A DNA stretch of 64,000 bases from Tritrichomonas musculus. Its lineage: Eukaryota; Parabasalia; Tritrichomonadida; Tritrichomonadidae. A program made the position numbers and the translations under genes. Below the pieces are notes generated by a model. That model was not told the origin of the DNA, did not search any database, and saw nothing but the letters and a program-made list of their open reading frames with translations. Numbering within the stretch: the first letter of the stretch is position 1; the number at the start of each line of letters is the position of its first letter. Below are positions 55,751-64,000 of the stretch, in pieces. The stretch is from positions 868,001 to 932,000 of the forward strand of contig JAPFFF010000057.1 of assembly GCA_039105265.1 (NCBI GenBank). Reading direction: 5' to 3'.

Positions 55751-56815
55751 TTAAAGATCAGCCTGATCTCCGCCAGCAGATTCGGCACTGCTATTTGCAG
55801 CATTCTTCTTCTTTTTAATTAAAATAATGACAACAGCAACGATTATTGCAACACCTGCAATGCATCCAACTACAATTCCAGCAATTTGTCCAGCAGACAA
55901 TTTATTGCCGCTATCACCATCTTCTTTATCTGGATCGTCGAAGACTGACAAAGACTTGTTTTCTTTAGCAAATTCTTGCAGCATTGTAATCATCACAGAC
56001 TCCGTTATTGAACTGAGTATCACCGTACTCAATGTTTGAAAGCCAACTATTGCAACTTTCGGTGAATGTTCCTTGGAAGAGCAAGTAACATGATGTGAAT
56101 GTTTTTTTGGTTACTTCCAACTGATGTCGAACCATCTTTTGGTTTGATCAAAGCAATTGTTTGTGGTGGTTTTCCAAGAGTTCCTCTCAACATTGGTTGA
56201 TCGAAATTAGATGTTGTGTATGTGTGTAAGTTCAAGTTCAAATTAGCTGATGAAAGAGAAGCATCATCGTCAGGTTCTAAAACAGCTGATTTTGAAATGA
56301 CGAGTTCATTAGAAACTGTAACTTTTGACAATTTTCCTACTGTTTGTGGTTGTGCTTGAAAATTTGTAACTCTAACAGGAACTGTTGATGAAACTGAACC
56401 AGAACCATGCAAGTTAATACTGTCAATTTTAATTTCTTCAACATTTTCTCCTGCTTGTAAAGTCAAAGGACCGTAAACTTCTGATGTGGATTTAATTGAA
56501 ACTGACTTTGATTTATCATTTGAACTCTCAATTTTAACAGTGCATTCATCCATGTTTTTAATTGTCAATTTAACATCATCGCTTTTTTCAACATTAATGT
56601 TAACTGTCTTTGAGTCTTTGTCCAAAACCAAGTTTGATTGTCCACTTGTTAATTTGACATTAGCATTATCTTCAACTTTGACAAATTGATTAGCTTCTAG
56701 TTTTAAGTCTTCGAATACAATAGGTTCATTGCCCTTTGAGGTAATTGTAACAATTTGATCAACTTTGAGTAGCGACCGCCATCTTAAGGTGAAATTTAAC
56801 TTACTCTGTTAAGAA
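55751..56815 (-). pseudogene. Decayed host surface membrane protein gene
   Basis: Read on the minus strand. A beta-repeat ectodomain (TVNINVEKSDDVKLTIKNMD; VEEIKIDSINLHGSGSVSST) ends at a stop at 56,047. A Cys-bearing segment follows in a second frame (SCYLLFQGTF, YGDTQFNNGVCDDYN) between about 56,105 and 55,975. A third frame carries an acidic linker, the membrane helix IAGIVVGCIAGVAIIVAVVI, basic KKKK and a short Ala/Ser tail. The single C-terminal helix with a short tail is typical of trichomonad type I surface proteins. Two frameshifts (one in an A run near 56,105, one near 55,975) and no start or signal peptide make it a pseudogene, unless they are sequencing errors. Confidence 0.75.
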
Positions 56816-57016
56816 AATTAACCAAAAAAATCGTAAATTGAAATTTTTCCTTAAAATTATAACTATTTGCTTTTTTTGATATATTTTTTTTTTATTTTTA
56901 CATAATTTTTCAGGAATATACGCACCAGTGATCACCACGGGGCTGCGCGAAGCCGAATCAGGTTCATTGAATTGCTGGATGAATCGGGAAGCCATTTGAA
57001 CTATATATTTATGCAT

Positions 57017-57578
57017 TATTTAGCAAAAATTGAATAAAAAATGTATAAAAAAGTATTCAAAAAGTTTAAAAGTTTTCAAAAAGTGGCGTAGAAAAATACG
57101 ATTCCCCAGAATTCAAAATGCCAAACTGCTTTTAAAAATGATCATTACTTTATTCTGCGGCCAAAAGTCTATTTTAGAATTATATCAATAAAATAAAATA
57201 AATTATAATTAATTTATAAATAGAATTATATTAAAAATAAAAGTAAAATTTATGAGATATAGATAAAAGAAATAGAATTATTATTTTAATAAAACCCTCA
57301 AATTTGAAAAAAAAATTTTGGACAAATTGAGTTGATTCAAAATTTAATTAAAAACGACTTTTCTGCCATTTTACACCATCATGTTTTGAATGCCGGATTG
57401 ATTATCAAAATTTTACTCGATATTTGATATCGCGATTGATTATTTTGTTATTAATATCGAAAAACTTACTGATCATTGTTATCATTTGATAATCGATTAT
57501 CCAGATATAATAAGACGATATACATTTCTGATAATGTATTATTAAAGGTCAATTTGAAAGGTCAAATTTTTAAGTAAT
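57017..57578. other. Intergenic region upstream of the HECT gene
   Basis: No gene. A+T-rich, with two palindromic ATCGAT/GATATC-rich patches around 57,420-57,510 (TCGATATTTGATATCGCGAT; TTTGATAATCGATTATC). TCAAATTTTT about 12 bases before the ATG may serve as a weak initiator. The gap 56,816-57,016 has a G+C-rich island near 56,914-56,995, discussed under findings. Confidence 0.45.
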
Positions 57579-60500
57579 ATGAATGAATCTCTCTTATTAA
57601 AATCATCTGTAATTTTTGAAGGCGCCGATTTAATTGATTGTATCAGGCAAACATGTATTGGTCTAAAAAATTCGTCTAGTAATGGAGAAATCAAACTTTT
57701 TCTTAAAGAGTCGATTAAATATCTCAAAAATGATCTACCTTTCAATACAGCGAACGAACTATTCTCGGCCATTTTATCCTGTTTTATGCATAATCCGAAT
57801 GATTTATCATTATTTTCCTCACATTTTTTAAAAAGGGCTACAATTAATTCAAATTTTCTAATAGTTACGTCGATGATTCTTTCCGAGCTAATCCATGTTG
57901 ATCCTCAACCACCACTTCCAGATTACCAATCTTTTGTCAATGATGCTCTTTCTCAAATATTGCCTCAAATCCAGCAAAACGAAGAAAATGACTTAATTTT
58001 ATTTGACCATAAAATTTCGCCTTTATTCAAGAATAGCTTAATTGTAAATTTATTATTATCATGTACTTTAACTGAAGAAATATTTTTATTATTTTTTCCA
58101 TATTTATTCACGCATAGTTTGCTTTCAATAAATCAAAAATATGACATGATTCTTCAGGACATTTCAAAAGAAGGAACGATACACATCACATCACAAACTA
58201 AGACCTCGGATCAAGAAATTTATGAGTTCATTAAAAACCAGGGAAATCAGTCGATTTCTTCTTTAAGTAGGCCAGCTATATCATTAATTGAAAGTGTTGT
58301 AATTTTCATCAAATGTCAAGAAAAAAAGAAAATTAAAGGACTCAAAAAAGAGACGGTTTTACAGTTTTTGGCGGTTTTAATCATTATTATTAAGAATTAT
58401 AAAATACAAGAAAAAGTGACTTTTTCAACAAATGGGCTTTTAAATTTGTTCAATGAAGGAGTTCGATATTTGAATTGCAATAATAATCCACTTTTAATTG
58501 AATCCATAGATTTGATTGTTTCAAATTATTTCTATATAAATGGGACCCTGTCAATTCCCATCAATACACTTTTTGACATCTTTGGAACCATACTTAGTGA
58601 AATATCATATGATCATTATTTTGGAAGTAAAGCCGTTTTGTTTCAAGCAATTTTTGATTTAACTGAAAAAGTGAAATATTACAACTTTAGAGTTGGAATA
58701 ACCGAATTTTTTAAAGAAAAAGGAAATTTGATCATTCAAATATTTCTGAAGAATTTGAATTTAATAAATTCTGATTATAATTTCAAGATAAAAAAGTTGG
58801 ATTTGAAGCTTTTTGATCAATCTTCCATTTTCAATGAATTTGCTCATTATCAGAATCCATCGTTAATCATCTATTTTCTTTATTATTCATGCACGAACGT
58901 TTCGATTGATGAACTTAAAAAAATTATGCCAGAAATTGAGGAATATTTGATTTTGAAAATAAGAGAGAGAGAATGGGAAGCTGTTTTGACTATTTCTCTA
59001 TTTTTAAAGAAATATAATTTTGATAGTATTGTTACACCTTTAACTAATGTTAATGCAATTCCAGATTACATAAAGGACCAATTGGTTTGTTATTATGTTG
59101 ATGAAAGTTATGATTTGAATAGTTTTTTGAGAAGTATTTTGGGTGATCCACAACCTGAAACTAAAGAAAATGTTTTTCAACATTTATTCGATAAATTAGT
59201 TTGTGACAAAAAAATATTGAAATCATATTTGACACTTTTGTTTACAAAATATGATGAGAATAATATGTATCCATTAGGTTCATTTTTTCATCTGTTTCGA
59301 AAAGAATATAAAAAATACAAAGATGTTTTGATTGAGGTTGTTAATAAGATGTTTGATTATCATTATGAAGAAGCTCTTTTAATTTTTAAGATTGATTTTG
59401 TGATGGACAACTTTTTGAGTACACCAGTTACTGACATTTTAGTATCAAAGCTATATGAAGAAATAAGTAATAAAAAAAAGAGTTTTCAAGCTTTTTATTT
59501 TTTAATGAATTTGGCGAATTCATTTCCTTTGATTTTTGCTTCAAATCCACTGAAAGTGTTCACGACTGTTTATCCAGCAATTAGTCATCTTTCATTAATT
59601 TTTGAGAAGAAAGAAGATGAAGAACATTTGCCATTTATTAAAGTTGGTTACTCAGCTTTACTTTTCCTTGTTGCATCATTGCAAGCACCATTAACTATTG
59701 AAACCTATTATGAATGGTTATTTAAAAATATATATGATTTTAATGACATTCAAGTCTTGTGTTCATTTATGATTTTGAATATACTGAATGATGATAATAG
59801 GCTGAAAAACATCTCACAAGCATATGTTATTAAATATAATTTTCTTAGTAACATTTCAAAATTACTAGATAGGAATGTTCAAGAAGGTTATTTCGCATCC
59901 TGTTATAAAGATAACATTTACAAATATTTAACAGACACATATGAATGTTATCTAAATTTTACATTCTATATTAAAGGACAAACTGATGAATTTATGAATA
60001 AGGAACATCCAATTTGTTTTGCTTATAATAACGTCTTTAACAATTATGTTTGTGTTAATTTCGATAAAATTGTTATTGATGCAAATACATCTCAATTGGA
60101 TCAATTCATGAAGAATGCCAAAACGCAAAAAGAATTCTGGTTAACTTATGATTTCGTAACAAATAGAGGTACCACTATTTTTGCTAATAGTGAAGATTAT
60201 AGTCAAATTATAGATAAACTTGATATTAAACATTCATGTCCTAATTATATAGAAAGACCAATTGTTAAAACGCCAATAACATTGCACATGGCACGCTATT
60301 TAACAGTGCAAAAATTTTGGGTTTATAAGAATATTTTATTGCATGGAAATGTTCCATTAACAAACGAAATGTTTAAATATTTTTCTGATGTTGTTAAGCA
60401 TTTAAATAAATTAAGAAAATATGCTGATGAACATCCCGATGAAGAAGATGAAATTGATTCTAGTTCATTTTCATTAACTGATTATTTTTTGCCTCAATAT

Positions 60501-62528
60501 TGTCAAGATTCATTAATTAAAAGTTTGATTAATGACATCTTTTTACCTTCATTGAATAGCAAATGTGTTTCTTCATTATGTGGACTATTTCATGCTTATG
60601 CATCCAACAATGTTGCTTTACTTTCTATTCTCAGCATTATTTCACAATGCTTCAGTGATATTTATGATAAATGTATCGGTTATGCACCTCCTTCTTTGCT
60701 AAAAGTGATGTATGATTTGATTGTAATATTGACCAAAATGAGCGACATAAAAGGCTTTAAAGAAAACTTCTTTGAAACTTGTGGTAACAACTTAATTAAT
60801 ATCGTTTTATCACCTGAATTACGATGTGATCCGATTCTTCTTTGGAATGTTTCTAAATTTTTTAAAAACTTTTCAAGTCTGCCAATTAGAGTGACACAAA
60901 TAATTGGTTTCATGATTATTTCAAGTAATGAAAAAAATCTAACCGCTGCCATTTCATTATGTTCTAAGTTCTCATATGAAGAACTACAAGATCTGAATCA
61001 ATTAATTCTAAGTATATTTGATAAAGAACTTAAAAATGAAAAAAGACAATCAATCATAATGGTTTTTATTAACTATTCACCTTCAATTCTTGAGAAAAGA
61101 AAATCACAAATGTATTCAATTTTGAAAGGCCTATTGAAAAAGTTCCAAGTTCAAAAGAATGAGAAAATCATCGACTTGATGGCATTGATAATGAATAAGT
61201 TGGCGCCCGAAAGGAAAGACTTTAACGACATGGTTTTTTCCGATGGAAAATTGACAGAAATTCCACCGCACATCAAGCAAAAGAATCCGTCATTTTGGAA
61301 TCTCTTTGAGAAGTACATGGATTCAATATTGAGTCTAATGAATGACGATCCTTTCTATCTAAACAAATTCACCTTTCTTTTAGGTTATCCTGAACTGATC
61401 AGCTTCAAAATGCGCTCGTTATTATTCCGAAAGACGATGAAAGAAATGATCGACGCTGAAGACTTTCTTCAAATTCACGTTGACACAGAAGACATATTGA
61501 ATTCATCGTATCGTTGTCTCATTGATGAGATCAAACCGAACCTTCTGAAAAAGTTGTATGTCATTTTTAACGATAGCAAATCGACCATTGATTTTGGCGG
61601 TCCTACACGCGAATGGATGTCGAAATTAGCCAAAGAAATTTTCAATGCAAAATACGGTTTGTTCGATTGTTCAAAGAATATGACATACCAGCCAAGTAGC
61701 GCTTCTTACGTGCAACCCGAAAGTCTCGAGCATTTCAGATTTGCCGGGATTTTCGTTGCTCGTGCGTTAATTGAAGGTCAATGTATTGATGCGCATTTGA
61801 CACCTTCTTTCATCAAGCAAGTTCTTCACCAAAAACTGGTCCTCAAAGACCTGGAAGACGTCGATGAGCAGCTTTTTAATAGCTTGACCTGGCTGCTTGA
61901 AAATGACGTTGAAAATCTCGATATGTACTTTGAAATAGACTCTGAAGAATTCGGCGTCCATAACACGATTCCGTTGAAAGAAAATGGAAGTGAAATAAAA
62001 GTGACAAATGAAAATAAAAACGAATTTGTCGAATTGAATTTTCAATACGTGCTTCGTACGAAGATTAAAGATCAGATCGATGCTTTTCGTGAAGGTTTCG
62101 AATATCTGATTAATAATGAGAAAATTAGATGCTTCACACCTAAAGAATTCGATTTGCTGGTATGCGGAGTAACTGATTTCGACGTAAATGATTTTATCGA
62201 AAATACTGTATTCGAATATCCGTATTCTGCTGAGTCACCCGTTATTAAAATGTTCTTTAAGGTATTAAAAAGTTGGGATAATGAAAAATTATCAAAATTG
62301 CTCAATTTTATGACTGGATCTTCTAGAATTCCTGCAAATGGATTCAAGGAATTTGTGGAAATTACTGGATTTCCGCTGAAAATTGCAGCTGGAGGTGATG
62401 AAAATTGCCTTCCTCAAACTCATACTTGTTTTAATACGATGGATCTGCCTTCTTATACAAATGAAGAAGATTTACGAAATAAGTTGCTTTTGGCAATTCA
62501 AGAATGTAATACATTTGGTTTAATATAA
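57579..62528 (+). CDS. HECT-type E3 ubiquitin-protein ligase (host)
   Basis: 1,649 residues, intronless. About 1,280 residues of helical repeats, probably an alpha-solenoid like the N-terminal arms of large HECT ligases, precede a C-terminal HECT domain of about 350 residues. Landmarks: STIDFGGPTREW at the domain start, FRFAGIFVARALIEGQCIDA, LNFQYVLRTKIKDQIDAFRE, then MTGSSRIPANGF and LPQTHTCFNTMDLPSY with catalytic Cys at residue 1,617. The final FGLI fits the C-terminal aromatic/hydrophobic tail of active HECTs. It transfers ubiquitin from an E2 through a thioester on that Cys. No UBA or WWE domain is recognised, so substrate and subfamily are open. Looks intact. Confidence 0.93.
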   Translation: MNESLLLKSSVIFEGADLIDCIRQTCIGLKNSSSNGEIKLFLKESIKYLKNDLPFNTANELFSAILSCFMHNPNDLSLFSSHFLKRATINSNFLIVTSMILSELIHVDPQPPLPDYQSFVNDALSQILPQIQQNEENDLILFDHKISPLFKNSLIVNLLLSCTLTEEIFLLFFPYLFTHSLLSINQKYDMILQDISKEGTIHITSQTKTSDQEIYEFIKNQGNQSISSLSRPAISLIESVVIFIKCQEKKKIKGLKKETVLQFLAVLIIIIKNYKIQEKVTFSTNGLLNLFNEGVRYLNCNNNPLLIESIDLIVSNYFYINGTLSIPINTLFDIFGTILSEISYDHYFGSKAVLFQAIFDLTEKVKYYNFRVGITEFFKEKGNLIIQIFLKNLNLINSDYNFKIKKLDLKLFDQSSIFNEFAHYQNPSLIIYFLYYSCTNVSIDELKKIMPEIEEYLILKIREREWEAVLTISLFLKKYNFDSIVTPLTNVNAIPDYIKDQLVCYYVDESYDLNSFLRSILGDPQPETKENVFQHLFDKLVCDKKILKSYLTLLFTKYDENNMYPLGSFFHLFRKEYKKYKDVLIEVVNKMFDYHYEEALLIFKIDFVMDNFLSTPVTDILVSKLYEEISNKKKSFQAFYFLMNLANSFPLIFASNPLKVFTTVYPAISHLSLIFEKKEDEEHLPFIKVGYSALLFLVASLQAPLTIETYYEWLFKNIYDFNDIQVLCSFMILNILNDDNRLKNISQAYVIKYNFLSNISKLLDRNVQEGYFASCYKDNIYKYLTDTYECYLNFTFYIKGQTDEFMNKEHPICFAYNNVFNNYVCVNFDKIVIDANTSQLDQFMKNAKTQKEFWLTYDFVTNRGTTIFANSEDYSQIIDKLDIKHSCPNYIERPIVKTPITLHMARYLTVQKFWVYKNILLHGNVPLTNEMFKYFSDVVKHLNKLRKYADEHPDEEDEIDSSSFSLTDYFLPQYCQDSLIKSLINDIFLPSLNSKCVSSLCGLFHAYASNNVALLSILSIISQCFSDIYDKCIGYAPPSLLKVMYDLIVILTKMSDIKGFKENFFETCGNNLINIVLSPELRCDPILLWNVSKFFKNFSSLPIRVTQIIGFMIISSNEKNLTAAISLCSKFSYEELQDLNQLILSIFDKELKNEKRQSIIMVFINYSPSILEKRKSQMYSILKGLLKKFQVQKNEKIIDLMALIMNKLAPERKDFNDMVFSDGKLTEIPPHIKQKNPSFWNLFEKYMDSILSLMNDDPFYLNKFTFLLGYPELISFKMRSLLFRKTMKEMIDAEDFLQIHVDTEDILNSSYRCLIDEIKPNLLKKLYVIFNDSKSTIDFGGPTREWMSKLAKEIFNAKYGLFDCSKNMTYQPSSASYVQPESLEHFRFAGIFVARALIEGQCIDAHLTPSFIKQVLHQKLVLKDLEDVDEQLFNSLTWLLENDVENLDMYFEIDSEEFGVHNTIPLKENGSEIKVTNENKNEFVELNFQYVLRTKIKDQIDAFREGFEYLINNEKIRCFTPKEFDLLVCGVTDFDVNDFIENTVFEYPYSAESPVIKMFFKVLKSWDNEKLSKLLNFMTGSSRIPANGFKEFVEITGFPLKIAAGGDENCLPQTHTCFNTMDLPSYTNEEDLRNKLLLAIQECNTFGLI

Positions 62529-62531
62529 TTG

Positions 62532-62565
<34 letters not shown>

Positions 62566-63116
62566 TTTTTTCCTCATGATTTTTTATATTACAATTTCTG
62601 AAGCTTATAAGATTTTGTATTTAAAATAATTTTATCTTAGTGAAATTATAATTTAAATTAAAAATGATTGTATTTATTAGATATTTGATTATATTTTTAT
62701 TAAAATTTTACTTTAATAATAAATAAATTCAATTATTTATAAATATGTTTTAATTTTAATTTCCATTTTATTCTTTAAAAATCAAATTCCTTTGAAATTT
62801 AATAATTTTAATATTTTAATATATATATCTATTTTCATATTTTATTTTATTTAATATATCATAAATAATCATAAATATATAAATTATAATTAATTAATAC
62901 AAATAATCTAATATATAAAAAAATAAACATATTTTTTGTGTATTTATTTTGAAATATAACACAAATTTTGAATTGCATGTTGATCAAGTTTGATGTAAAA
63001 TTTTAAAAAATTTTCCCTGAACTTTTTGACTTACAAAAAAACGTTTTCTATGAAAATTTTCAATGAAAATTTTCAATGAAAATTTTTCGAAATCATTTTT
63101 ATTTTTATATAAACTC
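62529..63116. other. Intergenic region between HECT and phosphatase genes
   Basis: Begins 10 bases after the HECT stop with an A run of about 26. The rest is poly-A/T-rich with no gene. GAAAATTTTCAAT is repeated three times at 63,053-63,083. TCATTTTT at 63,093-63,100, followed by TTTTATATAAAC, is a good initiator for the next gene. Confidence 0.6.
63093..63100 (+). promoter_or_regulatory. Initiator of the FCP1-like gene
   Basis: TCATTTTT lies 22-24 bases before the ATG at 63,117, matching the trichomonad initiator consensus and its usual closeness to the start codon. It favours ATG 63,117 over the in-frame ATG at 63,063, which would lie upstream of the transcription start. Confidence 0.5.
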
Positions 63117-63716
63117 ATGTATCAAAGATCACAAGCACAATCCAAAAAGAACAGCAAATTCCAAATTAGTTCGAAACTCTTAAAGAGTTCTGGAAACAAA
63201 GAGCTCACAGTAATACTCGATCTTGATAACACCTTAATCTCCTCTTTTGATTTGCAACAAAGCCCTAATATTTGCGATTTTTTATTTACTTTACCAAATG
63301 GAGATCAAATGTCAAAGATAGGCGTAATCAAGAGACCAGACGTTGACTTATTTTTAATGACACTTTCCAAATTTGCGACAATTTACCTTTTTACAGCTGC
63401 AACCAAAGAATATGCATCCGAAATAATCAGACAAATTGACCCAATTGGAATATACTTTACAAAAGTTTTTACTCGCGAACACTGCACCAAAGAAAACGAA
63501 AAAAAATTAAAGAAAAATTATTCAATTTGCGGAACAAACATGTCAAGAACATTAATTGTTGACGACATCCCAGAAAATTTCAAAGATTACTCTTGCAATG
63601 GCATCCCAATAAAACCATTTAGAGGCGCAGTTAATGATGATGGTTTGTCTCAAGTATTCCAACAAATCATCTATCTTTCAGGCTTTTCTGACGTTCGCCG
63701 CGGCTTTCGTATTTGA
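63117..63716 (+). CDS. FCP1/SCP-like small CTD phosphatase (HAD superfamily, host)
   Basis: 199 residues. A basic Ser/Lys leader precedes the catalytic motif LDLDNTLISS, with the nucleophile and acid at Asp35 and Asp37 of DxDNT. VIKRPDVDLFLMTLSKFATI and YLFTAATKEYA give the R-P and T-A-A motif II, and RTLIVDDIPENF gives the motif III Asp pair. This is the NIF/FCP1 domain of phosphatases that act on phosphoserines, typically in the RNA polymerase II tail or in nuclear-membrane regulators. No BRCT or membrane segment is present, so it is of the small SCP type. Start chosen from the initiator. A poly-A tract follows 3 bases after the stop. Confidence 0.9.
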   Translation: MYQRSQAQSKKNSKFQISSKLLKSSGNKELTVILDLDNTLISSFDLQQSPNICDFLFTLPNGDQMSKIGVIKRPDVDLFLMTLSKFATIYLFTAATKEYASEIIRQIDPIGIYFTKVFTREHCTKENEKKLKKNYSICGTNMSRTLIVDDIPENFKDYSCNGIPIKPFRGAVNDDGLSQVFQQIIYLSGFSDVRRGFRI

Positions 63717-64000
63717 AAAAAAAAAAAAAAAAAAAAAAAAAGTATTATTTCATGCGATATTATTAGCGAATATAAATATATATATATATATATATATAAA
63801 TCGGAATTGGAGGGTTCATTTTTAAAATAGTCTTTATTGAATAATTCTATTTTAATAAAGCTTTTTCAATTATTAAAATTATTGATTTATTTTTTCTTCT
63901 TTTCTAAAAAAAAAATCTTTGCTTTGAGCTTTAGTTATGAGATTAAATTTAACCAAGCTTTCATCAAAACGTAATTCTAAAGCAAATGAAGATATTTTAA
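63717..64000. other. Downstream intergenic DNA
   Basis: A run of about 24 A, a TA dinucleotide microsatellite at about 63,775-63,797, then A+T-rich sequence to the window edge. No gene is recognised; a frame could begin near the right edge but too little is visible. Confidence 0.5.

Overview
The window looks like nuclear DNA of a parabasalid protist, most likely a trichomonad such as Tritrichomonas. Reasons: very high A+T, intronless genes, a trichomonad-style two-repeat Myb protein, trichomonad-like initiator elements (TCA followed by pyrimidines) just before start codons, and two Maverick/Polinton-type elements. The species call is inference.

Region 1 (1 to about 42,000) is one very large Polinton-like virus-like element. 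It enters from the left edge and appears to end near 41,995. From left to right it carries: a giant repeat protein cut by the window edge; a 21-residue arginine-rich peptide like adenovirus mu; a packaging ATPase; an inverted repeat; small virion-type proteins; two paralogous double-jelly-roll major capsid candidates; a minor capsid candidate; a long fibre region; charged proteins sharing an N-terminal domain; the partner inverted repeat; a repeat-rich accessory block of small genes each with its own initiator-type promoter; a primase-SF3 helicase; a family of tiny proteins starting MAFG; a rve integrase; and a cysteine protease with two complete Ulp1 domains. No protein-primed DNA polymerase B is visible in the 42 kb seen. 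Capsid-class genes are preceded by a T-run/A-run motif abutting ATG, accessory genes by TTCATTTTTATA-like initiators. This suggests a late/early division. The element looks largely whole over the part seen, with perhaps one to three breaks.

Region 2 (about 42,000 to 48,750) is gene-free and extremely A+T rich. It holds a 99-bp tandem array, an array of nested hairpins and a 21-bp tandem array. Region 3 (48,750 to 50,700) has a Myb-like gene and a 527-bp MITE with a perfect 8-bp target duplication. Region 4 (about 50,700 to 54,925) is a short broken remnant of a second, related Polinton. It keeps the same integrase / 80-residue protein / MAFG-protein order as the large element and lies against what seems to be the 3' part of a host gene.

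Region 5 (54,925 to 64,000) is host DNA: the host gene fragment, a decayed surface membrane protein gene, an intact HECT ubiquitin ligase gene, and an FCP1-like phosphatase gene.
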